Assembly: GCA_021029095.1 (NCBI GenBank)
Contig: JAJOHG010000001.1
Location: 1-64,000, forward strand
Source of the DNA: Phellopilus nigrolimitatus
Lineage: Eukaryota; Basidiomycota; Agaricomycetes; Hymenochaetales; Hymenochaetaceae
DNA length: 64,000 nucleotides
Reading direction: 5' to 3'
In this document: positions 46,701 to 58,147 of the stretch, piece after piece
Numbering within the stretch: the stretch's first letter is position 1
Layout: each line of letters starts with the position of its first letter
Translations under genes and position numbers: made by a program
The notes under the pieces: model-generated
Told to the model about the DNA's origin: nothing
Databases searched by the model: none
The model's input: only the letters and a program-made list of their open reading frames with translations

Positions 46701-48732
46701 TTTCATTTTTGTCAAAATAGACAACTGTACCGCATGCATGCCTACACAGTAGATTTTAATCACCATCTCGAGCACAGAAATGAATTGCTGACTTCATATG
46801 TCTCCATCTTGGTTTCTTACTATAATCGACTGCCGATCCATTTAAGCCATAAGGCGGTTCAAGGAGCCAAGATGTCGGCGTTCGTTCGCTTGTTGGACGC
46901 AGCTTTATCGCAAATCCTTGGCCACCTTTGATCATAAAAGTAAGAAAACTACAAAGTCAAGTTGTGAGTTACAAACCTATGGCGTTCGCAGAACCGGGAA
47001 GAATTAAGCTAGTTGTTAAACCGCCGGCGACAGCCAACCTAATGCCTTCGTCGTGCGTATTCAAACCATCCAAGGAGCGAAGCCACGGCAAGGAGGAACC
47101 AGAGGTGCCTTTGAGAGAATTGCTATCGTCAGCACCGTCACTCGCTGGTGCCTGCCCGACAGCGAGATGCGAATGGACGTCGATGATCCTATTATAAACC
47201 GGTTTGAAACGGTAGCGCATAGGAATAAACGTTTGACCAACCCAGGTGTGAGCCATGCTCCCTTCGCGTCAACGACCGTTAGGTCAATCCCGCCAGTCTT
47301 TTTCCACACAGACGAGTCCTTCCCTACCCACTTTATCATTCCCTTGTCCATCAACACGTCTCCATTGAAAACTTCCTGTCCATCATCATCTCCAGTCCAG
47401 ATGGTCGCATTCTCAACTAGAGTAGCCTTAGTTCCGAGAACGAAACGGTCGGACTCCTTCCTCCTGTAGAATTCTTCCGTGGGCGCCGGTTTGACGTCGA
47501 GCGCGCGGCACCGAGCAACCACTTCCGGAGAGTAGACACGAGATGATTTTGCGATTGGAGATGAACGAAGAAGTGCGCCACTGCTTAGCAGGTACAGGAC
47601 GAAAGACGCGATAACGAGGCCCCAAACCTTTCGTCGGTGGGAATACAAGGTTTGAACGCGTCGCGAAACATCGAAGGCCATGAAGCCGCCCTCATTCAAC
47701 ACATCTACGACGAACTTCGAGCGAGCCTCCATGGTTGGGAAAACCCGCAGAAGTATGGTCGTAAGTGCTGAGTGCTGCTACTCGAGCGTAGACGGCGCAA
47801 TTGTGCACAGACCTGAAGTTCACGCGTATGAGTGAGACGGAACGGTCCTATCAATCTTCTATTTGGAAACGAAGATCTCTACAAACTTTACCTCCGAGAC
47901 GTCGATCGGTTTCAACTTCTTACCACCATCTCACAACATATCAGTGCGTTTTTGCAGTCAGTGCCGTTTTTGCTTTACCGATAAATAAAACTGAATCTTT
48001 CTTTAGAATTAAAAATCCTCGCTTTACTGGAACGCTCTGCCGATTTGAGGCTTCCTGCTCGTTGTCCTTCCTGGACTTAATCCCTTATATAAAGCAGCAT
48101 GCTCTCTGATTTCGGTGACTTCGATCTGGTAGGCGAGACGGCGTCTCGTAATAGGGAAGAGCGCATACGAGCCGCATTTGAAAGGAGCAAAGATAGTTAC
48201 GCGAAAGAAAGGGTAATCACAGAACCAGGGGTGAGTGTCAATTTGTTGAAATCGGTGTACCACTGGCACTCACTGTTTATTTCATTTTCCCTAAATTCTC
48301 AGTGGTATGACCCTCCGCAAATCCCGCCACCAACGAAGTTGCACGTCCGGAACATCGACTTCAGCCTCAATAATCTTTACATGAAACGCGATTATGCTCA
48401 AGCGCTTTCTCTGGCTTTGTCTCAGCTGGAAGTAGAAGAAGCGAATATGAAGGGAGACGGAAGAGAGATCCAGCTCGTCGACTTCGCCATACGATGTGCG
48501 ATAAAACTAGCTAAAAATGAACTTGCTGGGAAGCTTGCAGACAAGACAGCACAAAAAGTAAGAACGCATTTCTTCTGCTGCTCTCATATGTGCTAAGCTC
48601 AGACCAGTGGTCGATCAACGCTGGTCTAGCATTAATATCCGCTGAGGCGTACCTTGTTTCTTTTCGACCCAGAGGTATGTGGTTAACTAACCACTAAAAA
48701 AAAGATCTGAATGCTTCCAAGATGCGCTGAGC
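43790..48732 (-). repeat. Right arm of the 4.9-kb inverted duplication
   Basis: Reverse-complement match of 13370-18307. Coordinates agree within a few bases over the whole length, with small indels in introns. The helical-repeat gene continues beyond 48732 as an intact gene, so this arm is probably the ancestral locus. Confidence 0.93.
43917..47732 (-). CDS. Membrane-anchored two-domain amidohydrolase, copy B
   Basis: Same 17-exon plan as copy A. All four micro-exons are kept: 46731-46741 (11 nt), 46652-46663 (12 nt), 45851-45857 (7 nt) and 45580-45591 (12 nt). The N-terminal anchor reads KVWGLVIASFVLYLLSSGALL, and the metal-binding segments are unchanged, as is the GC donor candidate. Over the large exon of about 290 residues I count roughly 19 substitutions and one added residue (EEEEEG for EEGGG), and no stop or broken splice site. 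Both copies therefore look functional. It shares a divergent promoter with the gene at 48099. Confidence 0.88.
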
Positions 48733-49050
48733 GCAATTCTAGCAGCAATATCGCTTCGCGGGAACGTCACATTCTATATCTCCTTAGTCTATCTGTCACT
48801 AGAGGCTCTCTCAAGTGAGCTAGGGAATTCAGATGCCCTTGGATACATATTGTCTGCCATTCGACCTCATGCGCAACCGCGATCTAATGAATCCATGCCT
48901 TCTGTACTAGACGAGACTTCTGCCTGGACATGGACATCAGCTTGCGGCATCATCGGTGAAGATCAGGAGAGGCTCATCTCACTCTTGTGTTACAAGCCAT
49001 CTGTAGAAAAAGAGGTAGATCATGCAGAAAGAAGTGTAAAAACATTATAG
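48099..49050 (+). CDS. Uncharacterised alpha-helical (TPR-like) protein, intact copy
   Basis: Exons 48099-48230, 48303-48557, 48608-48674 and 48722-49050 give 260 residues. I do not recognise a named family. The sequence is helical: RDYAQALSLALSQLEVEEANMKGDGREIQLVDFAIRCAIKLAKNELAGKLADK, WSINAGLALISAEAYLVSF and ISLVYLSLEALSSELGNSDALGYILSAI, which resembles tetratricopeptide-type helix pairs. No signal peptide or membrane segment. It is transcribed away from the amidohydrolase through a ~365-bp shared promoter, and that arrangement was copied to the left arm where this gene is truncated. The last intron is only 47 nt. Confidence 0.75.
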
Positions 49051-49331
49051 TTTCGTGGATTTATGCTAGTCTCGAAGTACGTACGTGCGAAGGCTGAAGC
49101 ACATCGTTGTGGAGGCTCACGCAGGCATCGAAAGCCTGATCTTCACGCCACCATAACCAAACAAAAAGTTTCGATATGACACAGATATTGAAGCAAATTT
49201 GCTGCAACTTTTAAGATAAAATGCATTCAGGCCAACATGGATGATAAGTAAGAGATCGTCACCCCGCATTGATCCCGAAGCTATGTAAGGTATTTCACAC
49301 GGTCATGCAATCTTGACTCAACGCACTCGAC

Positions 49332-50020
49332 GTGAGGGGAGGCAATCCCTGCCAAAAGAGTGTGCACGCTTTGTAATCTGACAAATGATCGGCACTTGCC
49401 AATTTAAGAACTTTTGGTGGCGAAGGTTTACAGATGGCCAACTTGACACAATCCAGCCACTCCGTGCTGAATTTCTTTGACAAAAAATTGTAAAACCATA
49501 TTTTAAGACTATACTTACAATATATATTTTAACTCATGTGGATTTTTAATGAAAAAAGATTTGTAGCAAAGAAAAGAGCAAGAGGTGAGCGCGTTTTCGG
49601 CGGTCACGTGACCTCAGCGCATGCAGAAATGGCCGCGTACATGCAAATGCGCAGAACAATATTTTGAGCTCAATTCTCCACCGTTTGGCATGATTTAAGC
49701 TGGAAAGTACTCGGATGATATGGGGCTGGGAGTTCTCTGTTGTCGATTTTTTAATTTCTCCCTCAAAGTGTCAGAACAGTGGTCTCACATGGTTGTTCTG
49801 ACACTTTGAGGGAGAAATTAAAAAATCGGCAACAGAGAACTCCCAGCCCCATATCATCCGAGTACTTTCCAGCTTAAATCATGCCAAACGGTGGAGAATT
49901 GAGCTCAAAATATTGTTCTGTAACTTGTCTTTCACTCAAAAGTCGCAAAATTTCCATTTGTGGTAAGTGTGTAAGCAACTACAAATACACACTCTTTTGG
50001 CAGGGATTGCCTCCCCTCAC
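49332..50020. mobile_element. Non-autonomous DNA transposon with terminal inverted repeats and target duplication
   Basis: A 33-bp terminal repeat (49332-49364) beginning GTGAGGGGAGGCAATCCCTG is perfectly inverted at 49988-50020. TCGAC stands immediately outside both ends (49327-49331 and 50021-50025); if the repeat is trimmed, the direct repeat extends to CACTCGACG (9 bp), the length made by Mutator-like elements. The 689-bp body has no transposase and contains the hairpin at 49652-49920. It ends 40 bp before the DUS2 start codon. Confidence 0.8.
49652..49920. repeat. Near-perfect 127-bp hairpin inside the transposon
   Basis: Arms 49652-49778 and 49794-49920 are reverse complements with a single mismatch seen (GTTGTCGATT against GTTGCCGATT). 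The loop of 15 nt is GTGGTCTCACATGGT. Transcribed, it would give a long double-stranded RNA. Confidence 0.92.
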
Positions 50021-50064
50021 TCGACGACGAACGAAGAACTTTTTCTAATGAACTTCTTACATTT

Positions 50065-51782
50065 ATGCTCAAACGTCTTGCAACCTTCCGGTCAAACCAA
50101 TCAAGTCTGCGGACGTTGTACATATCGCAACTAATCATGCGCCGAGCTAGCTCGTCCTCGCCCCCGTCCTCGCCGAGGCCTGCAAAAAGGCAGAGGACTG
50201 AACATCTTACGTCGGAGAGCTTCAAAAATGGAGTTATGCTAGCACCGATGGTTCGGTCTGGTTCTCGTTCGTCATTTCGCATCATAAACATTTGAGTATA
50301 CTTGAACTCACGCTGGTATGTAGTACCCACACGACTCTACGCGTTGAAACATGGTGCGACGCTCGTGTGGTCTCCGGAGGTAGTCGACAAAGCGATATTA
50401 CATTCCGAGAGGGTGGTGGATCGTAAGTACAGTCCATGGGTTGTTGCTTTATCTAATAAGAATATTCCCAGCTCAAACGGGAGTGATATCGTACAACGGG
50501 GTGTCAAAGGCCATATTCGCCACACATCCAATAGAGAAACCCTACCTTATTTACCAAATTGGCTCTGCGAGTCCCGACCTTGCAGTGCAAGCGGCGAAGA
50601 CAGTCATGCAGGACGTCTCAGGTGTCGATCTCAACTGCGGCTGCCCTAAGCCATTCTCCACGCATTCCGGTATGGGTGCCGCGCTACTCAGCAACCCTGA
50701 TCTGCTATGCTCTATCCTAACCGCTCTTCGAAGGGAGCTGCCGCCCGAAATTACCGTTTCTGCGAAGATTCGACTGCTGCCAACCCAAGAAGAAACTCTT
50801 AAGCTCGTGGAACAGATCGTAAATACGGGGATCAGCACACTCACCGTGCATTGTCGGACGAGAAACATGAGGCCGAGGGAGCGTGCACTGATCGGTAGGT
50901 TACGAGAAGTTGTTGAATTCGTTGAGAAGATGGGAAAGGGGGTTGCAGTCATTGAGAACGGTGATTGTGTCAGTCGTGAGGATGCGATACGCATAAGAGA
51001 TATCACAGGTGCGTTTCTTTTATCGCATCTCACTTGTTGCGTCGATTGAATCCATTTTTCTTCTTACATAGGTGCCCATTCCTGCATGATAGCAACTGCG
51101 GCAGAGTCAAACCCGACGTGCTTTTCACCAACCCCGCTCACTGATCTAGCAAAAACTTTCAGTCCCAAATATATTCAACTTGTATGTTTGCCATTTATCC
51201 TATACTTGCCGAGGACATGATTAATCTCCTCTGTATCAGGGCAAATACCTCGATAACCACTTCGGAAGCACGAAGTTTTGTGCATTGTCATTCAAGGGCG
51301 CGCTTAAAGAGACAAAAAGGGCCGAACGTCAGGAGTTCCGTACGATACTCTCTCGAGCCAAATCGTATGATGACCTGAATGAGTTTGTCGGTGAACTCTG
51401 GAATGGCGAAGAGGAGCTATGGGAAATTGCCAAAAGCCTCGAATCTCGTGTGAACGGTGCCCTGTATCCGCTCGAGCCTCCACCGCCAAGACCAGCTCAG
51501 GAAAAGGTAACTCTTGAAGATGGTTTGGTGACTTCTTCGAATACGGTGGTAACATCCGAAGCTTCGGTGGTGGTGATGGAGGGCACCGGTGACAAGGAAG
51601 AAGATGAAGACCCGCTTTCAACGCCGCCAGATCGCGAGAATCCGGAGCCTGCATCGTTAAATGCACCCCTCTTGCCGACGAACGAGCGACGTATGACCCT
51701 CCCATCATTGGTATCTGGACGAGAAATACCGACACCTTCACCATCGCCTGCGCCTAAACCATGCAATCCGGTCCCCCCATAG
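50065..51782 (+). CDS. DUS2: tRNA-dihydrouridine synthase 2
   Basis: FMN enzyme that reduces uridine 20 in tRNA. Family blocks: NGVMLAPMVRSG (flavin site), PTRLYALKHGATLVWSPEVVDKA, VDLNCGCPKPFSTHSGMGAALL with the catalytic Cys, VSAKIRLL, TVHCRTRNMRPRERA, VIENGDC and IATAAESNPTCF. A C-terminal segment (LDNHFGSTKFCALSFKGALKETKRAERQEFRTI) follows, then a ~90-residue Pro/Ser/acidic tail with no domain. ATG at 50065 gives a basic, possibly mitochondrial-like leader; the second ATG at 50140 (MRRASSS) is equally possible. Introns lie near 50256-50320, 50420-50471, 51008-51071 and about 51183-51240. Confidence 0.9.
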
Positions 51783-52152
51783 CGAGCCTTAGCAGGATTG
51801 ACAGTTATGTCGTGCATTGTTGGAACTCAGGAATTTTATTTGGATATTTGATAATTTTGTACTTGCACCTTTTTTGATTTTTGTTTCCTGTTCTAATTCA
51901 CGTTTTCCTGCAGAACTGTATGCTATATACTCAGTCGAACGTAGACACAGTCACGTAAACCCCGATTATAGCCGATTTGACTAGCGCTCAGCGCTCACGC
52001 CGCTCAGCAGTGTCAGCACTTACTCACATACGTCATGATTCGCAATCGATTATAAATTAGCTCATGGCCCGGACGCGCTACGATCAACATTAGTATTTAA
52101 GCCTGAACCACAGTTGCAGTGAAACTTCAGAGAACAATTCGTACTACTTGCC
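51783..52152 (+). promoter_or_regulatory. Intergenic region with promoter of the MDR reductase gene
   Basis: Nothing coding seen. A TATTTAAG element at about 52094-52101 lies roughly 55 nt before the ATG at 52153 and may be its TATA box. Confidence 0.5.
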
Positions 52153-53423
52153 ATGTCTACACATCTAGCTATCGCAACGACTGCTAAAGGCGTCCTTGAG
52201 CAAGTTCAGCTGCCCACTCCGACCCCTGGACCCGGCGAAGTGCTCATTAAAGTGCACTTCACCGCACTCATACCGTTCGACACGTACCAGCTGGACATGG
52301 CCTACAGGGTGTCGGATGACAGCTATCCACACGTGCTCGGCTTTGCTGCTGCGGGTGAGGTGAAGTCCGTTGGCGAAGGTGTTCGCGACTTGAAAGAAGG
52401 CGACCGGGTAAGTCGTGACTGTCCTGAATGCTTCGCAGTGAACTGAGAAACTTACGAATAGGTAGCTTCGTTCAACTATCCGCTCTCGAAAGATAAGGCT
52501 ATGCAGGAATATACTCTTGTTGCTCGTACGCTCGTAGCAAAAGTAATTAATCTTTCCCGGTTACTCAATAATTTGCACATTTATCAAAACGATCCTCATC
52601 AGGTTCCGGATTCCTTTTCGCTTCACACTGCTGCTTCAATGCCAGACAATTTCACTACTGCCATGTTCACGATTTTCGGCTCACCGAACTTGGCTCTTCC
52701 CGTCCCAGCCACCTTCCCCGCACCTTCTTCGCCGCCGAACGCAGACGAGCCCATTCTTGTATATGGCGCGGGCTCGTCGTCCGGACAGTATATGATACAG
52801 GTGTTCAAACTTGCTGGATACACTAACATTCTCGCTACCGCATCGCCGCGCAATCACTCATATCTGCACAAGCTGGGCGCGACACACTGCTTCGATTACC
52901 GCTCGTCTACTCTAACAAAGGACATATTGCAGGCGACAAATGGGGAAGAGGTTGTGATAGTGGTTGACTGTATTTCGGCGAAGACGAGTCTCCAGGCGAT
53001 CAGCGGCGTGGTAGGAAAGAGAACGAGACTTGCACTGCTCATGCCCGTCAAGGATGGCGACACCGTAACCAACGCAGTTGACAGCCAGATGCACTTCGGA
53101 ATCCCGTCCTGGGTAAATTCTTTGTTCGACGGCGTAGAAATCATACAAGTTTATACATTCAAAAATCAGGAGGTGCGGATTTCTCCGTATTGAGGCCGCA
53201 TATACTCACGAACTTACTTTTTATGTGTTTCCAGGATGATTTTGCGAAGGAGAACTTCATGCCGAAGATATTGCCTCAGTTGCTCGAAAGCGGCGTTATA
53301 CAATCCAATCCTGTTCGTCTTCTGAAGGACGGCTCATTGAAAGACCGTGTTCAAGCGGGCTTGGATTTGCTGCGAAACAACAAGGTCAGCGGAGAGAAGG
53401 TTGTGATTGATTTTCTTGCATGA
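52153..53423 (+). CDS. Zinc-independent MDR-family reductase (enoyl/quinone reductase-like)
   Basis: Exons 52153-52407, 52462-52542, 52603-53172, 53235-53423 give 364 residues. The GroES-like N-terminal domain starts STHLAIATTAKGVLEQVQLPTPTPGPGEVLIKV and contains HVLGFAAAGEVKSVGEGV. The Rossmann domain has YGAGSSSGQYMIQVFKLAGYTNILATAS. The zinc-binding Cys residues of classical alcohol dehydrogenases are absent, as in ToxD/quinone reductase-like fungal members. Such enzymes reduce double bonds of small molecules or aid secondary metabolism; the substrate is unknown. Confidence 0.88.
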
Positions 53424-53663
53424 GAAGTTGTGATCTTTCCGGTAATGTGTAAAGCGCAGCGATTTAAATTGCACAAGCGCAGTATTTGAAAAGATGTTAA
53501 CGAAAATTATGGTGTATTAAAGTTATTTTGACGTCTCTAGTTCCTTCTGACAGAATCATAGACACTGCGCACAATCAATTGTAAGCTACAACCATTGTCT
53601 CAAGGAGCGACACGAACCTATTTTTCAACTCTACTTTTAAGCGTAAGCGGTGCGGAAAGGACA

Positions 53664-54558
53664 TCAATTATCTTTCAATCTGTAACGTCTCGTTTCTTCT
53701 CTCGTGCCCTGCACACGCACTCTGTCAAGCTTCTTACAGGCGTCATCTTTAAGCCAGTGACGCTTTCGCGCGTCTGAACGCACAAAGCCTCTGTCACAAC
53801 CAAAGCACGTGTATCTCAATTCATGAGTGTGGATGCTGCGTTCATGGCCTGCAAGTAGTTCGGAAATAAAAGTATGAAGTCAATACATCGATACGATGCT
53901 AAGGTGTGACAAGAGACGGCATACGCTCGCAGTCAAACTTTCTTACGAACTGCGATTTGCAAGAGCGGCAAACAAAGATGCGGCGCGATCCTTTAATTGA
54001 AGACAGTAATTCTGTGTCGGATGCAGTCTCCGACTTTTCCAAATGCTCCTGATGAAGTTATTTATTAATTTGCTTTTCGACAATTGAGTTTCTTACATTG
54101 GGTAAATTTGTTTCCCCACCGATCTCAGGGATGAAAGCCATTGGCTCAGTGTCCTCAGCTTTGACTAAGGATAATTCGTCGGAGCTGGCGAAGAACATTT
54201 CCGGGATTGACAAAACTGGCGCATTTCCGCCAGTGCCAGTGCCAGTTCCAGCCGCGTGGCAAGCTTGGGTGACTGGGGGGAAAGGCCGGGTGTCCGAGAA
54301 AGATGACAAGTCGATAAACTGGTCCAATGGCATATCTCCAGCAGGAGCTTCGACTCTTAATTCACATTCAGATATGTTTGACAGCATGGGGAAAGTGTCG
54401 ATAAAGTGTAGGTCGAGAGCAGCATTTTGGATGATGGATAAGTCATAGTATTCATCAATTGAGACCGACAGCATCGGCTGGTCTAATGAGTCAGTGCCCG
54501 AGTAAAGGTTGTATAACTCATGAATGGAGATGGTGCCGTCGGGTTGGAAGTATGTCAT
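53664..54558 (-). CDS. C2H2-type zinc-finger transcription factor, two fingers
   Basis: Assembled from three exons, 54097-54558, 53925-54033 and 53664-53848 (251 residues). The first ~155 residues are acidic and rich in Asp/Glu/Ser/Pro, like an activation domain. Exons 2-3 encode two adjacent fingers: CRSCKSQFVRKFDCERH ... H (C-x2-C-x12-H) and CFGCDRGFVRSDARKRH with a final Cys (C2HC type). A basic tail (VQGTREETRRYRLKDN) follows. The pair resembles fungal DNA-binding proteins with a linker of HERSIHTHELRYT. Targets cannot be told. The only single long open frame (54058-54558) would miss the fingers, so the spliced model is preferred. Confidence 0.8.
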
Positions 54559-55422
54559 TGTGAAGTGCCAGTCTGAGCGTGAGTGGAAAGCTGTCGACGT
54601 CCAGCTTTATAAGGATGCCATTGCAAAAAAAAAACGGGAGGGGAGCACGAGAAAGATCCAAGCTAGTACGGATGTCGATCATCACAATTTTTTGGATTTC
54701 GAGAAGCACAAAGCTAAAACGCATATAAATAATGCTTCTAGCCACATCTCTTCCATGTCAACTCCCATTTACATTTGCGCCTCCTCCGAGTATCGTGGGA
54801 GGAAAAATCAATACTTCGGAACTCATTCCAGTAGATACACCTTTCTTTGTACAACATCCCCTTCCCCTTATACTAGGAGAATACAATACATGTGTACCAC
54901 ATCGTATGCTTATCACGAAAACACTTGGAGAAAATGCCCGCTGAGCTGTAAAGGCTCCATATTAATTAACTGGTAATGCTCAGCAGAAGGGGAAAGGGAA
55001 TGCTTGTGACTCGGAGCGGAGGCAGCGCGGTAGCAATCGAGTTCCGAGCGCGACTTCGGATTGAATTGGTTAGATATAACTCAGTACAGAAATACTTCTA
55101 TGTGATTCCGTTTGGCGGCCGATCTGGGTTACCGCCCGCCTCCAAGACTCCACAGAACTGAATTCTCGTTTCCATGCTTTTGCAATACGAGTTTGAATTT
55201 CTACGGTTCATGATCGGTCTAGAGCTGATTGCTTCTCAAGAAGAGCGCTAAACTAGTGGTCCTTGTGCCTGTGAAGAGTCTGCTCGCTGTGCTCCACCCA
55301 TTGAACTCAAGTGGTGTGAGAATAAGTCTCATGTATTAGTCCGCTCGACATAATTCTAATTTACAACACTTCGTATAGTACAATTTTCTAGAAAGGGTAC
55401 AGTCGCAAAAATCAAGCACGCA
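54559..55422. other. Intergenic region with minus-strand TATA box
   Basis: CTTATAAAGC on the minus strand (plus 54605-54614) lies about 50 nt upstream of the zinc-finger start and is a probable TATA box. The remainder holds no supportable gene. Confidence 0.5.
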
Positions 55423-58018
55423 TTAAAACCGCCCACTGACATCTCGTAGAATACTCGGAGGACGATCTCGCGATCTAGGTGGAGGCGCAGGCGATGCCGG
55501 CGCGCGCGCAGTCCGCTGTGGGCGAGGAGTAGCGACCGTTCGCGGAAAGGGAAGTAGAGCTTCCGGTAATTGCGACTCGCTCGGTTCTCGAGAAGGCGGA
55601 GGTGAGATCATTGGTTGTACCGAGTCAGATGGCTTGGAAGCATTGGGTACAAGAAGTTCATCGAGCAAGAAATGAAAATCAAGTCCGAATTCATGTAGAA
55701 GCTGCGAAATGTGTGATATTAGCTCTGGTACTAGCACTGGTATAAGACAAATATACCTTCTTGTTTTGCATGTGCGAGGTCGCAATGCACTCTCGTACGG
55801 TCTCTTCGTCGACGTCCGAGCTAAACACTTGCTTCCGGAACATCTCAGCGTACAAATTAATCTGCGTCTTCGCCCATTCAACAAAACCTTTTAGAAAAGG
55901 ATATCATTAGAGCTAAGTTCGTTCTCGGAGAGTATGATCTTACAGGAAGTAGCGTCATTCTCCTTGAAGCTTGCGAGGAACCAGTCCGCGGTGTGTTTAA
56001 TGCCAGTAAACACCACAGTCGCAAGATCCGAGATGTACATTTGAACATGCCCCTCAAATCGGATTAACCGGACGCGCTTGCGTGTGAGCGCCGCTCGTGA
56101 AGAGAGGAAGGAGTTCCGGGCAGCAGGAGATGCATGTAGGCGAAGAAGCAGACCCGTGAGCCCGACCACGGTAGATTTGCGGTTGGTAGGATCAGCGAGA
56201 GCAGTCAGCAGAGAAGACGTCAGAGATGCGCGCAAGAGTTTCAGCTTAGGTTCGAGCGTTGGAGTTGTGGCCTTCTTCACCTCGCCTAGCGTGTTGAAAT
56301 GTCAGTATACTGAATATATGCATATTTATAGTTTTACCTTCCTCAACAAGGGAAACAGCCTTGTCCCACTCTCTAAGTGCAATGGCTACGGTCAGGCCGT
56401 CTGTAAGTTCTCCGATCCACACAGCATCCTTGTCTGCTTTCTCCTTTGCACCGCCAACTCCAGCTTTTAAGGCCAGTTCGCTCATCCATTCGGCAGCAGC
56501 AGCGTCCATATCAAAAGCAAAAGAGCGTCGCTAGAATTATGTTAGTAGAATCTTTCTTTAAAACCTGAGAGGAAAGAAGCTTACGTCTCCTCCTCCTCCA
56601 CCCATCCACAAGCTCTTCCGACGCTCGTGCTCGCCTTCACGCTCCTTCCGCTTTCGTGAAGACAGGTCCTCTGCGACTTGACGAAACTGCGCCAGCAACA
56701 TCTTTTTGTCGCCAGCAAAGTCACACCTGTAGACGTAAGTCTCCTTATTGTTGCGTATTTTGAAGACATTAGTCATGGCTAGTCCAAGCATTAACAAGAG
56801 CACTGGGACGAGAGGGCTCTGACAGGCTTACTCGCGGTATCCTTCGTGTCGAGCACAAGAATGTCGTTCAGCGGCCAGCAGCGCTCCGCAACAAGGCGTG
56901 GCCGATCTGCCGCCCTCCTCGTGCGCTTACGCGCGACCAGCACCGCATCGTCCAGCAGCACGAACTTAACATTGTGCTCGACCTTGTACGTTGCCGGGTT
57001 GAGGCTGTATATACCTTCCATCTCATTGACGATGTGCCTGCCCGCCGTTGCAGGCACGAATTTGGACGAGCCTTCGATCTGAGAGTGCAATGTCTGCATT
57101 TGCGAGACATAAAGGACACGAAGGTCAGCGACAGAGGAACGCTGGGTTCTTCTGCGGTCTTCCAAAAATTAGTATAACAGGGAAAGTAGGTTCTGTAATC
57201 GAGTTACCTGCGAGAGATGCAGTATCATCAATGTGCAGGAGGGAAGGCATGCTTTTCCACTCGGACAAGCTCTCCTTCAGCTCGAGCATGTCGTTTTCGA
57301 GCGTACTTATTTCCTTCGAGATCAACATGAACTCTGCGTAGCTTAAATTATCCCGAACATAAGTTCCTGAGAGCTCAGCGACAAGGGGGCAACAGCATAC
57401 TCACTTCTTGAAAACATTTCGCTGAAGATCGGCATTCGTGTCGTTCCTGTACAACTGCAAGGACGACTGCAGCGCAGTCAGCTCGGCTTCGGTCGAGTTC
57501 GCCATCTTCTCCTTCAAGACTGCATCCACCTTTCGTCAACATCACTGCTTGGGAAGCACACGAAAAATTTAGTGACACTCACAGCCATCCGGATCGAAGC
57601 TCTCCCTCTCTAGGGCCTTCAAGTCCGCCTCGCGCACATACGCTCGCGCCTCCCTCACATCCCTCACGCCCTCTTCATCCTCCATTCTGTATCCAGTCCC
57701 ATACCCCATCCCAGAACTTGCTCCGACCCCGGCGCTCATCATCCCCGCGCCCGCGCCGGCCGCATACGCGCCGATCGGGAGCGACGGCACCGCGGGCACG
57801 TCGCCGTCCGCGAGCGTCGGCGCAGAGATGTCGAGGTTCGCATACCGCATGCTCACGCGCTTCTTGATTTTGTCGTCGACCCGCGTGGCTTTGCGCGTGG
57901 GGGCGCCCGCGTTGCGCCCCGAGCCCGCCGCGCGCTTCGCGGTGCTCGGGGCCTTAGACAGTTTCTGCTGCTGGCGAGGCACCTTTTGGGAGGGCCGTCG
58001 TGTACGAAGTGACTGCAT
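55423..58018 (-). CDS. EXO84: Exocyst complex subunit Exo84
   Basis: Tethering subunit for secretory vesicles at the plasma membrane. The order of blocks fits Exo84. A basic/Ser-Pro N-terminus precedes the vesicular-exocyst coiled coil (AELTALQSSLQLYRNDTNADLQRNVFKN, EFMLISKEISTLENDMLELKESL). A PH domain then starts in the NEMEGIYSLNPATYKVEHNVKFVLLDDAVLVARKR region and continues with MTNVFKIRNNKETYVYRCDFAGDKKMLL. The C-terminal helical Exo84 region follows (LKLLRASLTSSLLTALADP, FVEWAKTQINLYAEMFRKQVF), and a Pro/Ser-rich tail ends VSGRF. At least eight introns. The start MQSLRTRRPSQKVPRQQQ at 58018 is the first Met in the exon. Confidence 0.9.
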
Positions 58019-58147
58019 GGTGGCCTGTGCGCTGAACGGCGTGGAACGGTGTTACTGGATGTCGATGATAGTTATTTTCGTGGTTGCAGCGTCGGTAGCA
58101 GGTCCACGTGGTATAAGTATGACTAAGCTCGGATTCTGAGATAACTA
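58019..58147. other. Short promoter region upstream of Exo84
   Basis: Contains no clear TATA box; the MITE begins right after it, so the insertion may affect Exo84 expression. Confidence 0.4.

Noticed and set aside
49652..49920. Hairpin considered a CRISPR or viral inverted repeat
   Set aside because: Only two arms, no spacers, nested in a eukaryotic TIR element with target duplication.
50302..50649. Separate 115-codon frame in DUS2
   Set aside because: It combines DUS2 exon 2 with intron sequence; explained by the spliced model.
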